This document shows positions 1 to 8,141 of a stretch of 36,817 nt of DNA, one piece after another. How positions within the stretch are numbered: position 1 is the first letter of the stretch; each line of letters begins with the position of its first letter. The notes beneath the pieces are model-generated. The model was given only the letters and a program-made list of their open reading frames with translations. It ran no database searches and had not been told where the DNA came from. Position numbers and translations under genes: made by a program. Source of the DNA: an uncultured Ruminococcus sp. (GTDB taxonomy: Bacteria > Bacillota > Clostridia > Oscillospirales > Ruminococcaceae); contig CACZPI010000002.1 in the NCBI GenBank assembly GCA_902783005.1, positions 1 to 36,817 of the forward strand, given 5' to 3'.

Positions 1-18
1 ACACCTCCTTGTTTTGAA

Positions 19-66
19 CGACGGCTGATGTGCCGTCGGGAGCTTCTATTCCTCGGAGTAGGAGCT
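19..66. promoter_or_regulatory. Two adjacent hairpins upstream of the excisionase gene
   Basis: Bases 19-25 pair with 32-38 (7 bp, 6-nt loop), and bases 41-52 pair with 55-66 (about 12 bp including G-T wobbles). No U-run follows either in the plus direction. They lie in the 192-base leader before the excisionase gene, where I see no convincing promoter. They could be attenuator-like structures or binding sites for the element's own control proteins; the function is unknown. Confidence 0.4.
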
Positions 67-160
67 GCCAACAGTACATCACATAGCAAACGATGTCTGA
101 AACTCGGTCTTTATCGAGTATAGTATCTTGATAATTGAATAACGAACACTATTTGCTGTT

Positions 161-185
161 TTTCAATTTTCAAAATTGAAAGGAG
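161..185 (+). promoter_or_regulatory. Perfect palindrome abutting the excisionase ribosome binding site
   Basis: TTTCAATTTT (161-170) and AAAATTGAAA (172-181) form a perfect 10-bp inverted repeat around one base. Its right arm shares the AAA of the Shine-Dalgarno AAAGGAG (179-185), eight bases before the ATG at 193. It could be an operator, or an RNA hairpin that limits ribosome access to the excisionase message. The sequence shows the symmetry; the role is inferred. Confidence 0.5.
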
Positions 186-192
186 CTGTCCA

Positions 193-411
193 ATGGAAGA
201 AATTCTGTCATCAGAAACAGCTTACGAGCCTATGTTTAGCGATTATCCTGAGATAGTTACTGTCAAGGATATAAGTAAAATGTTGGGACTTCACCCGAAC
301 AAGGTGTATGAACTCATCAAAGAGGGAGTACTCCCAAAGATCCCGTGTTGCCGACATATAAAGGTTGCAAAGATTTCTGTCATAAAATACGTTCTGCAAA
401 GCGCACAATAA
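193..411 (+). CDS. Excisionase-like helix-turn-helix protein
   Basis: This 72-residue protein carries a MerR/excisionase-type winged helix-turn-helix at about residues 23-68. The run TVKDISKMLGLHPNKVYELI matches the usual pattern of a strand, a helix-turn-helix and then a recognition helix, followed by a Pro and basic residues (IPCCRHIKVAK) typical of the wing. Such small proteins bend the attachment-site DNA and steer the integrase towards excision. It has a strong Shine-Dalgarno (AAAGGAG) and sits 140 bases upstream of the integrase, the usual xis-int order of Tn916-like and related Firmicutes elements. It seems intact, unlike the integrase. A plain regulator of element transfer genes is an alternative. 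Confidence 0.75.
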   Translation: MEEILSSETAYEPMFSDYPEIVTVKDISKMLGLHPNKVYELIKEGVLPKIPCCRHIKVAKISVIKYVLQSAQ

Positions 412-441
412 GCACTTGGTAGAAATGTCCGTTGTGCCGAA

Positions 442-459
442 AAAACACGAAAGTGTTTT
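442..459 (+). promoter_or_regulatory. GAAA-loop hairpin between xis and int
   Basis: AAAACAC (442-448) and GTGTTTT (453-459) form a perfect 7-bp stem closed by a GAAA tetraloop. It sits in the 140-base gap between the excisionase and integrase genes. The 3' arm ends in four Ts, so it could act as a weak terminator or attenuator that sets the xis:int ratio, or as a protein binding site in DNA. No promoter is evident between it and int. Confidence 0.45.
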
Positions 460-551
460 GAAACCCTTGAAAAGTCCGTAAAACTGCGCTACAATTAAGT
501 AGTCAACAGCAGACTTTTCTACCGCTTTCGATGCACAAGGAGGTTTTATAA

Positions 552-1882
552 ATGAAAGCAAGTCTGCCTTTTAAGTACATTATATGTGAAAAGCACGGTA
601 AGCTGTATGTTATCTTTGATTTCAAGGACGATAACGGAAAAAGGAAAAGGAAGTGGGTAGGAACAGGATTGCCTGATAACTGTGCCCAAAAGATGCTGAA
701 ACTGAGAGTAGATGAGATCATTTCCGAATTTTTCGAGGAATACTGTTCAGGCAGAGCAACGGCTGTGACTGAAAAGGTCGTTAAGAAGCCGACTCTGCTT
801 GAAAAAGATCCGAGAACGCCGTCTGATACGGTCATTCCGACTGGAAAAGACTTCAAGTTTACAGATTTTCTGTTTTACTGGCTTGACTCGATCAAAGCTA
901 CGATCGCCTATACATCTTATAACGGCTATCGCATCAACCTGAACCTGATCAAGAAGTATTTTGATGAACTCTATCCGAACCTGCTTTTAACCGAGCTGAC
1001 AGCTTTGCAGATCCAGAAGTTTTACAATGATATGTATAACGAAGGAAAAACGGGCAACACGGTCAAACACTATCATGCGAATATCCATAAGGCTCTGAAG
1101 TATGCCGTAAAAATGGATTTGCTTATTGCGAATCCGGCTGATAAGGTCGAACTTCCCAAACTGGAAAAGTATAGGGCAAGTTTTTATTCCAAAGAGGAAA
1201 TCAACAAGCTCCTTAAAGTCTTTGAAGGAGATAGGATGGAGCTTGTGGTAAATATTGCTGCTTATTACGGGCTTCGCAGAAGTGAAGTGATTGGCTTGAA
1301 GTGGGATGCGATCGACTTTGAGAAAGGTACACTCTCTGTATGCCGTAAAGTGACAAGCATCAATGCTGACGGTCACGAACAGTTGAGAGTAGATGAAACC
1401 CTGAAAACCGAAGCAAGCGTAAGAACACTTCCACTTATACCACATATTGAGAAGATGCTGAAAGAAAAGCTGAAACTCGAAATGCAGTATTCTCAGATGC
1501 TCAAGGGTGACTTTGACAGAACCTTTGACGGCTTTGTGTGCCGTGATAACACCGGTGCTATCATCACACCTGAGTATGCGACAAGACACTTCAAGGAAGT
1601 TGTCAGGAAGTATTGCGTTTCCACGATCTGCGTCATAGCTGTGCAAGTCTTTTGCTTGCCAATGGAGTATCCATGAAAGCAATTCAGGACTGGCTCGGAC
1701 ATTCAACTTTTAATGTTACCGCCAATTATTATAGTCACCTCGATTACAAGTCGAGGATCTCGTCTGCGGAAGTCATTTCCAATGCCCTCGGAGACGAAGA
1801 AGATGAGAACGAGGGTGAAAAGAAAACGCAGGCCCTTTGTAAGGACCTGCGATCATCGCTTCGTGCCGGTGGCGGGACTTGA
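552..1882 (+). pseudogene. int: Tyrosine recombinase (integrase), frameshifted
   Basis: The first frame (552-1676) starts at an ATG 8 bases after AAGGAGG. It encodes an N-terminal arm-binding-like basic region (residues 1-60), a SAM-like core-binding domain (about 95-190) and the first half of the catalytic domain, with the catalytic Arg in GLRRSE. Just before the second catalytic box the frame changes: from about 1613 the -1 frame continues with RFHDLRHS (His and Arg), GHS and the YYSH tyrosine region, ending at 1882. One missing base near 1605-1613 explains this. There is no slippery heptamer or obvious stimulatory hairpin, so programmed frameshifting is unlikely. It is either a decayed gene or a sequencing error. 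The joined product would be about 443 residues. The tail overlaps tRNA-Leu by 19 bases. Confidence 0.85.
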
Positions 1883-1890
1883 ACCCGCAC
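1864..1890. other. Candidate attachment site in the tRNA-Leu 3' end
   Basis: The 3' acceptor and T-arm half of tRNA-Leu overlaps the last codons of the integrase. tRNA 3' ends are classic targets of tyrosine integrases, which rebuild the tRNA on insertion. The matching direct repeat would be at the other end of the element, outside the window, so the exact core cannot be set. Confidence 0.55.
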
Positions 1891-1947
1891 GGTATTGCTA
1901 CCAACGGATTTTGAGTCCGTCACGTCTGCCAATTCCATCACACCGGC
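1864..1947 (-). tRNA. tRNA-Leu (anticodon CAA)
   Basis: Read on the minus strand, GCCGGTG (1947-1941) pairs with CACCGGC (1871-1865), followed by discriminator A at 1864. The anticodon loop CTCAAAA between ACGGA and TCCGT gives anticodon CAA, reading UUG. A long variable arm and the T-loop GTTCAAGTC are present. The length of 84 nt fits a class II tRNA. No CCA is encoded. A strong promoter lies just upstream (1957-1985), with the predicted start a few bases before the 5' end. Confidence 0.95.
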
Positions 1948-1956
1948 GGCTTTATT

Positions 1957-1985
1957 ATTATACCACAGATCTGTCGGGTTGTCAA
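1957..1985 (-). promoter_or_regulatory. tRNA-Leu promoter
   Basis: On the minus strand TTGACA (1985-1980) and TATAAT (1962-1957) are separated by 17 bp, with TGG before the -10. The predicted transcription start is about 3 bases before the mature tRNA 5' end. Confidence 0.9.
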
Positions 1986-2001
1986 GTGGCAATTCCGGTT
2001 C

Positions 2002-2030
2002 TTGACTTTCATCTGGTAATATGCTATAAT
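2002..2030 (+). promoter_or_regulatory. Promoter of the amino-acid ABC transporter operon
   Basis: TTGACT and TATAAT are separated by 17 bp, with an extended TGC before the -10. It is back to back with the tRNA promoter; the two -35 boxes are about 16 bp apart. Confidence 0.9.
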
Positions 2031-2063
2031 AAATTGGCATTATAAAAAACGGAGGTATCTCTT

Positions 2064-3581
2064 ATGTTCAAACATTCATTGATCCGCCGTATCGGAGCGA
2101 TCGGCGCCGCGGTCGGGGTGCTGCTCGGATGCAGTGCTTCGCTGACCTGCCTTGCGAAGGACGACAGTACCTTCACGGTCGGCTTTGATGCGGAATTTCC
2201 GCCCTACGGCTACAAGGACGACAACGGCGAATATGTCGGCTTCGACCTTGATCTGGCGCAGGAGGTCTGCAACCGGTGCGGATGGACACTCGTCAAGCAG
2301 CCCATTGACTGGAATTCCAAGGATATGGAGCTGAAAACCGGCGCCATCGACTGCATCTGGAACGGCTTTACCATGAATGGCCGCGAGGACGCCTACACCT
2401 GGTCAACCCCCTATGTGGACAATTCTCAGGTGGTCGTTGTCCGCAGTGATTCCGGTATTTCAGAGCTCACTGACCTTGCCGGAAAGATCGTGGTCGTTCA
2501 GGCAGACAGCTCTGCATTGGCAGCGCTTGACGGTGAGGATGCATCCGAGGAGAATCTCGAGCTTGCCGCCTCCTTCAAGGAGCTCCAGCAGGTCGGGGAT
2601 TACAACAGCGCCTTCCTGAATCTCGAATCCGGCGCCGTGGATGCGATCTGTATGGACATTGGTGTTGCAGGCTACGAGATCAAGTCCCGCGGTGATCAGT
2701 TCACGATGCTTGAGGAAAATGTTTCCTCCGAGGAATACGGCGTGGGATTCCTCAAGGGCAATACCGAGCTGCGCGATCAGGTACAGGTCACGCTCCTTGA
2801 AATGCTCGAGGACGGAACATTCCAGGAAATTGCCGAAAAATGGGAGCTTGAATCGAGTGTGTGCCTGTCGGCGGACGATGCCTATATTGACGGAACATCC
2901 CTTCGCAGCGAAAAGAGCTTCGGGGCGCGTCTCCTCGACATTGTATCGCAGCTCTCCGGCGGCCTGGCGGCATCCCTGGCGATCTTCCTGCTCACGCTGC
3001 TGTTTTCTCTGCCCCTCGGCCTTCTTGTTACCGCAGGCCGGATGAGCCGTTTCAAGCCGCTCAGCGCCCTTGTCAAGCTCTACATCTCGATCGTGCGCGG
3101 CACGCCTCTGATGCTCCAGCTTCTGGTGGTGTTCTTCGGCCCCTATTTCGTCTTTGGCATCCGCACGACCTCCGGCTACCGCTTTGCGGCGGTCATCATC
3201 GGCTTTACACTCAATTATGCAGCGTACTTTGCCGAGATTTTCCGCTCCGGCATCCAGGCGGTTCCCAAGGGACAGTATGAAGCCGCGGACATTCTCGGCT
3301 ATTCCAAGGCACAGCGCTTCTTCCGGATCGTTTTCCCCCAGATGCTGCGCAATGTGATCCCGGCGGTGACAAATGAGGTCATCACGCTGGTCAAGGATAC
3401 ATCCCTTGCCTTTGCGGTTTCCTATACGGAAATGTTCACCCTTGCCAAGCAGGTCGCGGCGGCGCAGACAACGATCATGCCGCTGTTCATTGCGGGCGCA
3501 TTCTATTATATCTTCAATTTCGTGGTCGCATTTGTCATGGATCGCATTGAGAAGAAGCTCGATTACACCCGCACGCGCTGA
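2064..3581 (+). CDS. Polar amino-acid ABC transporter, fused binding protein and permease
   Basis: This 505-residue protein joins a periplasmic-binding-protein domain (about 35-265, family 3: VGFDAEFPPYGY, GREDAYTWSTPY) to a His/Glu/Gln-type permease (about 295-505, with RGTPLMLQL and the ABC-coupling EAADILGYSKAQRF loop). A signal sequence or N-terminal membrane anchor occupies residues 1-31; LLGC at about 20-23 is only a poor lipobox. It captures an amino acid outside the membrane and passes it to its own channel, powered by the ATPase encoded 14 bases downstream. Such SBP-permease fusions are known in Gram-positive GlnP-type importers. The ligand is not readable here; glutamine, glutamate, cystine or another polar amino acid are all possible. 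The start at 2064 follows a GGAGG Shine-Dalgarno. Confidence 0.88.
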   Translation: MFKHSLIRRIGAIGAAVGVLLGCSASLTCLAKDDSTFTVGFDAEFPPYGYKDDNGEYVGFDLDLAQEVCNRCGWTLVKQPIDWNSKDMELKTGAIDCIWNGFTMNGREDAYTWSTPYVDNSQVVVVRSDSGISELTDLAGKIVVVQADSSALAALDGEDASEENLELAASFKELQQVGDYNSAFLNLESGAVDAICMDIGVAGYEIKSRGDQFTMLEENVSSEEYGVGFLKGNTELRDQVQVTLLEMLEDGTFQEIAEKWELESSVCLSADDAYIDGTSLRSEKSFGARLLDIVSQLSGGLAASLAIFLLTLLFSLPLGLLVTAGRMSRFKPLSALVKLYISIVRGTPLMLQLLVVFFGPYFVFGIRTTSGYRFAAVIIGFTLNYAAYFAEIFRSGIQAVPKGQYEAADILGYSKAQRFFRIVFPQMLRNVIPAVTNEVITLVKDTSLAFAVSYTEMFTLAKQVAAAQTTIMPLFIAGAFYYIFNFVVAFVMDRIEKKLDYTRTR

Positions 3582-3595
3582 GAGGAGGCATTACC

Positions 3596-4366
3596 ATGAA
3601 TCTGCTTGAAATCCAGAATATCAAAAAGAGCTTCGGGGATCTGCAAGTTCTGAAGGACATTACCATGAGCGTGGCAGAGAGCGAAGTGATTTCGATTCTC
3701 GGACCGTCCGGCTCGGGCAAATCGACCCTGCTGCGCTGCATGACGATGCTTGAAACGATCGACGGCGGCTCCATGAGCTACTGCGGGGAATCCGCTGTGA
3801 AGACAGAGGGGAACACGCCGGTCTATGCATCGAAGGCCGACCTTGCACGGATCAAGGGGTATTACGGACTGGTCTTCCAGAATTTCAATCTGTTTCCGCA
3901 TTACACGGTGATGAAGAACCTGATCGACGCGCCGGTGCATGTCCAGAAGCGCAACCCGGAGGAGATCCGGAAGGAAGCGCAGGCGCTGCTTGAAAAGATG
4001 GGGCTTGCGGACAAGGGGGACTATTTCCCGCATCAATTATCCGGCGGTCAGCAGCAGCGCGTGGCGATCGCCAGAGCGCTTGCGATGAAGCCGAAGATGC
4101 TGTTCTTTGACGAGCCGACCTCTGCGCTTGACCCGGAGCTGACCGCGGGCATTCTGAAGGTGCTGCGTGAGCTTGCAGCCGAGAAAATGACCATGGTCAT
4201 CGTCACGCATGAGATCGACTTTGCACGGAGCGTTTCCGACCGCGTGATCTTCATGGACGGCGGAGTGATCGTTGAACAGGGAAGACCGGAGGATGTTATC
4301 GACAATCCGTCCAACGACCGTACCAGGGCTTTCCTGAAAAAACTCTCCGGCGAAGAGAATACCTGA
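3596..4366 (+). CDS. glnQ: Polar amino-acid ABC transporter ATP-binding protein
   Basis: The 256-residue ATPase has Walker A GPSGSGKST (residues 36-44), a Q-loop in VFQNFNLFP, the signature LSGGQQQR (about 148-155), Walker B and D-loop in FFDEPTSALD, and the switch His in VTHE. Length and motifs match the GlnQ/HisP family that energises polar amino-acid uptake. It follows the fused binding-protein/permease gene by 14 bases, with AGAGGAGG as ribosome site, so the two form one operon closed by a hairpin at 4371. The insert between Walker A and the Q-loop (about residues 60-85) is a little longer than in textbook GlnQ. The gene symbol rests on family resemblance; the substrate is unproven. Confidence 0.9.
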   Translation: MNLLEIQNIKKSFGDLQVLKDITMSVAESEVISILGPSGSGKSTLLRCMTMLETIDGGSMSYCGESAVKTEGNTPVYASKADLARIKGYYGLVFQNFNLFPHYTVMKNLIDAPVHVQKRNPEEIRKEAQALLEKMGLADKGDYFPHQLSGGQQQRVAIARALAMKPKMLFFDEPTSALDPELTAGILKVLRELAAEKMTMVIVTHEIDFARSVSDRVIFMDGGVIVEQGRPEDVIDNPSNDRTRAFLKKLSGEENT

Positions 4367-4370
4367 ATGG

Positions 4371-4392
4371 ATGCCCCGGATTTCCGGGGCAT
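4371..4392 (+). terminator. Terminator after the ABC transporter operon
   Basis: ATGCCCCGG and CCGGGGCAT form a 9-bp GC-rich stem with a short loop immediately after the ATPase stop. The following bases (TTCTGAT) are only weakly U-rich. Confidence 0.6.
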
Positions 4393-4450
4393 TTCTGATA
4401 CCCCGGATCTCATAGAATATGAATTGCAACAAAAAGTATGAGATTTCCCA

Positions 4451-4479
4451 TTGAAAAATCCACCCAAAAGTGTTATGAT
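4451..4479 (+). promoter_or_regulatory. Promoter of the pectate lyase gene
   Basis: TTGAAA and TATGAT are separated by 17 bp, with TGT directly before the -10. This promoter lies inside the longest possible reading frame, which argues that translation does not begin at the TTG at 4451 but at the ATG at 4571. Confidence 0.75.
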
Positions 4480-4523
4480 TGAAATAAAGACACGGTTTGT
4501 TAATAAACGAGAGAAAACCACGC

Positions 4524-4548
4524 CTCATGCTGCATTTTTACGCATGAG
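4524..4548 (+). promoter_or_regulatory. Leader hairpin before the pectate lyase start
   Basis: CTCATGC (4524-4530) and GCATGAG (4542-4548) can form a 7-bp stem with an 11-base loop in the leader, ending a few bases before the Shine-Dalgarno AAAGGGG. It might stabilise the message or tune translation. Confidence 0.35.
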
Positions 4549-4570
4549 TCTCAAAAGGGGAAATGTAGAA

Positions 4571-7500
4571 ATGACAAAATACAGTACGACAGCCTGGCAA
4601 AAATGCCTGGCATGGCTGACATCCGCTGCCATGTCCCTGACCATGCTCTCCGGCTGGCAGAGTATCGCTCCTTCTGTCCGGGCCGCCGAAACCGGAAGCA
4701 GGATTCTGGTAGACATCAACAAGAATGACGGACGCAAGGCTTCCTATTCCAGAGCCGCCAACAACTGGATCGTAGACGGCACCTATACCTATACGATAAA
4801 CGGCATTACCTGCAAATTGTCCTCCGGGGGCAGCGGGAGCGTTGACCTGGTCAACAACAAGACCCTCCAGCTCCAGGATATTGAAAATACCCCCACCCTC
4901 ACCATGGACGGCGCCAAGATCAAGGACGGCTCCGGCAATCCGAGCCTCAAGCTCGAAATTTCCGGACTTCCTTCCGGTACGCATTCGATCCGTACCTGGC
5001 ATGCCTGCGCCGACCGGAATGTGACCAATTCCACGGTGACTGTCAAGATCGGCAGCGATGTCACGACCGGCGTGCAATGCCCGGTGGGCTGCAAGAATGC
5101 CGATGATGCAGGTACCGCCTACGGGACATTTACAGGTACCTCGGTTACGGTCGAGGTGACCGCGGAGGGCAACGGCACACTCAATACGCCGTGGCTCAAC
5201 GCCTTTGAAATTGACGGATCCGATCCCTTTCATTCTATCAGCCGTATCTCACCGGCTGACCAGGAGAAGCATGCGCAGATCTCTGACGGCCTATCCTGGA
5301 CAGCCGGTGCCAATGCGGCCAGCCACAATGTGTATATCGGTACAGATTTCGCATCCGTGGCTGCGGCAACCACCAGCTCGCCGGAATTTCAGGGGAACGT
5401 GACAGATACCAAATTTGCCCTGGACGAAAGCTATTCGTCTATCCCGACCTATTACTGGCGTGTGGATGAGGTGAGCAAGAACGGCGCTGTTACGCCGGGC
5501 GCGGTGTATTCCTTCCAGCTCGCCCGCGAGGCATTTCCGACTGCCGAGGGCTACGGACGCTATGCAAGAGGCGGCCGCGGGGGCTATGTCTACCATGTCA
5601 CAAATCTGAATGATGACGGCAAGGAAGGCTCCCTGCGCTACGGTCTGGAAACCCTCAAGGGCGCCAGAACCATCGTATTCGATGTCGGCGGCGTCATTGC
5701 GCTCAAGGACACACTCTGCATTCCGGAGGACGGCGGTGATGTGTATGTCGCCGGGCAGACCGCACCCGGAGACGGCATCACCCTCATCAATTACGACTTT
5801 GGTGCCATGGGTGCCTGGGATGTGGTGATCCGTGACATCCGCGTGCGTGTGGGTGACATGAACGGCTCCTCCCACGGCGGCATGGGCATGAGCTCGTGCA
5901 ACCATTCGATCGTCGATCACTGCTCGATCTCCTGGGCAACGGACGAGGGCTTTTCTTCGAGAAGTGCAGCAAATCTGACCTTCCAGTGGAATATCATCGG
6001 TGAGTCCCTGAACAATTCCGTTCACTACGATGCCAATGACAGAAGCAATGTCGAGCGTCATGCCTTCGCGGCATCCATCGGCGGCTTCACAGGCTCCTTC
6101 CATCACAATCTGCTCATCAACAATACCGGACGCAACTGGTCGCTTGCCGGTGCGATGGAGCAGGACGGTGTGACCTACGGCGGACAGCTTGACATTTCCA
6201 ATAATGTTGTCTACAACTGGAAGGATCGTACCACCGACGGCGGCGCACGGCGTGTGCAGTTTGTCAATAACTATTACAAGGCGGGTGCGGTCTCCAATAC
6301 CTCGCTGCATCTTGTTTCGGTAGACGGCAACGAGCTCAATACCAGCGACATGCAGATGCTCTATGCCTCCGGCAATATGAAGGTCGCACAGAACGGCACA
6401 ACGCTCATCGCCGCAAACACCGATGAATGGAGCTCCGGCAAGGCGGTCTGCGGGAACAAGGGCGACAATGCCAATGCTTCAACGATCCGCAGCAATACCC
6501 CGTGGTTCGACAATTACATCACGCTTGATTCCGCGGAGAATGCCTATAAGAAGGTCATCGACAATACCTCCGGCGCCGGCGCCAACAAGCCCGCGCTTGA
6601 CTACATTGATGCACGGTATCACAAGGAGGTCACGGAAGGCTCCTATTCCTTCAAGGGCAGCAAGGACGGACTTGCCGGCATCATTGATTCGCAGAATGAT
6701 GTGGGCGGCTACCCGAACAGCACTACCTTCAAGAGCGGTACCGCGCCGGCAGATACCGACCGTGACGGAATGCCTGATACTTGGGAGTTATCGCACGGCC
6801 TGAATCCGGACGATGCCACCGACGGTGCGATCGTTTCGCTCTCCGGCGATGATTACACAAATCTGGAGCTGTACCTGAATGAATGCGCCGGCGATCCGGT
6901 CGCATTCAACGGCAGCGCCAGAAAGCGCTCTGCCTTCGAGCAGATCGAGGCCGAGGAATTCGATGCGCAGAGCGGCATCCAGTCAGAGGACTGCACCGAT
7001 GTAGGCGGCGGCCAGAATATCGGTTATATTGAGAACGGCGACTATATCACATTCCGCGGTGTAGATTTTGAGGAGGGCGCGAAGTCCTTCACGATCCGAG
7101 CCGCCGGCAATGCAGCCGGAATTGAGCTGTATACCGGCAGCATGAGCGCCCTCCCGGCGGCGTCCCTGCAATTTGCAGGAACCGGGGACTGGCAGAACTG
7201 GCAGGATGTGACCTTCAATATTGCACCGATCAAGGGCGTCAAGACCCTGTATGTCCGCTTCACCGGCGGCGAAGGGTACCTGATGAATGTCAACTGGTTC
7301 GTCTTCGGGAAGGAAGCCGCTCCGGTCAATGGCAAATATGCTCTCGATCTTCAGGTCAGCGACACGGACAATGCCTATGACTGGAATATTACCGGTGCGC
7401 CGGCAGTCGGAGGCAGGGTATTCGGTGACCGGGATGTGACCTTTACCGAGGTGCCGGAGGGATTGACAGATGCCGAAACGATCTTGACGGCATGTGATTC

Positions 7501-8074
7501 CAAGAATGTGGAAGCCCCCGCAGATGTAGCAACTTTCCAGGCTGCGGAGAATATCACGGTCTATGTGGCGCTCGATTCCCGTGTGGAGAATGTGCCTTCC
7601 TGGATGGCGGGGTATACCAAGACCGATATGACGCTTGCCTCCTCGAATGATGTGATCTTTGAGGTCTATGCAGCGGATTTCAGCGAAGGCGAAACCGTCA
7701 CCCTCGGCTCCAACGGACAGTCTGCCTACTGCGTCAATTATCTGAGCTTTGTGACACCGCAGGCGGCACAGGTCACCACGACCGAAGAGACGACCACCAC
7801 CGAAGCGGAGACGACGACTGAAACCACCACAGCACAGACAACCGAAACGGAAACGACCGGAACGGATTCTGTCCTGTACGGTGATGTGGATGAGAACGGT
7901 GCTGTCGAGCTGCTTGATGTCATTTTGCTCAACAAGAATCTGCTCGGCATGGAGAAGCTCACCGACAAGGGTGCTGCCAATGCGAATGTCAATTCGGATG
8001 CGCTGGTGGACGGCTCCGATTCGCTGCTGATCTTAAAGAGCCTTGTCAGCCTGGTAACGCTCCCTGTGAAATGA
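4571..8074 (+). CDS. Secreted modular pectate lyase (PL1) with CBM6 and C-terminal dockerin
   Basis: With the ATG at 4571 (after AAAGGGG) the protein has 1167 residues and a signal peptide ending near SVRA-AE (about 36). In order it has: an unassigned beta-rich module (about 40-215), an Fn3-like module (220-318), a PL1 pectate lyase domain (about 321-725; opens AFPTAEGYGRYARGGRGG, contains VDHCSISWATDEG), a DTDRDGMPD calcium-type loop (728), a CBM6 (about 788-915), a second unassigned module (920-1063), a Thr-rich linker (about 1068-1098) and a type I dockerin (1101-1167) with two calcium repeats (GDVDENGAVELLD and NVNSDALVDGSD). It should cleave polygalacturonate by beta-elimination outside the cell while attached to a cellulosome cohesin. 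It is monocistronic, with its own promoter and a strong terminator. The PL1 subfamily and the two unassigned modules are uncertain. Confidence 0.9.
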   Translation: MTKYSTTAWQKCLAWLTSAAMSLTMLSGWQSIAPSVRAAETGSRILVDINKNDGRKASYSRAANNWIVDGTYTYTINGITCKLSSGGSGSVDLVNNKTLQLQDIENTPTLTMDGAKIKDGSGNPSLKLEISGLPSGTHSIRTWHACADRNVTNSTVTVKIGSDVTTGVQCPVGCKNADDAGTAYGTFTGTSVTVEVTAEGNGTLNTPWLNAFEIDGSDPFHSISRISPADQEKHAQISDGLSWTAGANAASHNVYIGTDFASVAAATTSSPEFQGNVTDTKFALDESYSSIPTYYWRVDEVSKNGAVTPGAVYSFQLAREAFPTAEGYGRYARGGRGGYVYHVTNLNDDGKEGSLRYGLETLKGARTIVFDVGGVIALKDTLCIPEDGGDVYVAGQTAPGDGITLINYDFGAMGAWDVVIRDIRVRVGDMNGSSHGGMGMSSCNHSIVDHCSISWATDEGFSSRSAANLTFQWNIIGESLNNSVHYDANDRSNVERHAFAASIGGFTGSFHHNLLINNTGRNWSLAGAMEQDGVTYGGQLDISNNVVYNWKDRTTDGGARRVQFVNNYYKAGAVSNTSLHLVSVDGNELNTSDMQMLYASGNMKVAQNGTTLIAANTDEWSSGKAVCGNKGDNANASTIRSNTPWFDNYITLDSAENAYKKVIDNTSGAGANKPALDYIDARYHKEVTEGSYSFKGSKDGLAGIIDSQNDVGGYPNSTTFKSGTAPADTDRDGMPDTWELSHGLNPDDATDGAIVSLSGDDYTNLELYLNECAGDPVAFNGSARKRSAFEQIEAEEFDAQSGIQSEDCTDVGGGQNIGYIENGDYITFRGVDFEEGAKSFTIRAAGNAAGIELYTGSMSALPAASLQFAGTGDWQNWQDVTFNIAPIKGVKTLYVRFTGGEGYLMNVNWFVFGKEAAPVNGKYALDLQVSDTDNAYDWNITGAPAVGGRVFGDRDVTFTEVPEGLTDAETILTACDSKNVEAPADVATFQAAENITVYVALDSRVENVPSWMAGYTKTDMTLASSNDVIFEVYAADFSEGETVTLGSNGQSAYCVNYLSFVTPQAAQVTTTEETTTTEAETTTETTTAQTTETETTGTDSVLYGDVDENGAVELLDVILLNKNLLGMEKLTDKGAANANVNSDALVDGSDSLLILKSLVSLVTLPVK

Positions 8075-8091
8075 ATCTGATCTCCAAAAAG

Positions 8092-8118
8092 ATAACGCTC
8101 CCGCAACGGGAGCGTTAT
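8092..8118. terminator. Bidirectional terminator between pectate lyase and HD-GYP genes
   Basis: A perfect 12-bp stem (8092-8103 with 8107-8118) around CAA. On the minus strand it is followed by TCTTTTT, a good terminator for the leftward HD-GYP gene. On the plus strand it is followed by TTGTGTTT, acceptable for the lyase. Confidence 0.9.
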
Positions 8119-8141
8119 TTGTGTTTGTGAGCGATGCGGCA

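Larger units (their letters stand above)
1..1885. mobile_element. End of an integrated element (xis-int module) at tRNA-Leu
   Basis: An excisionase-like gene and a tyrosine integrase gene lie in tandem, and the integrase frame ends inside the 3' end of a tRNA-Leu gene. Integrative elements typically insert at tRNA 3' ends with int next to the attachment site. The segment is visibly AT-richer than the GC-rich DNA to its right. The body of the element must lie to the left, outside the window, so its class (conjugative element, prophage or island) cannot be told. Because int is frameshifted, the element may be fixed in place unless another integrase acts on it. At bases 1-10 the complement reads as a strong Shine-Dalgarno, so a leftward gene may start just beyond the edge. 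Confidence 0.7.

Noticed and set aside
1600..1620. Programmed -1 frameshift in the integrase
   Set aside because: No X-XXY-YYZ slippery heptamer or downstream pseudoknot is visible; a one-base loss is simpler.
1713..2045. Reading frames across the tRNA-Leu gene on both strands (plus 1713-2045, minus 1744-2040)
   Set aside because: They translate the tRNA itself (for example VMELADVTDSKSVGSNT on the minus strand), a well-known artefact; no ribosome site fits.
4451..4570. Longer start (TTG at 4451) for the pectate lyase
   Set aside because: The promoter -35 and -10 lie inside this extension, and the ATG at 4571 has a Shine-Dalgarno and begins a proper signal peptide.
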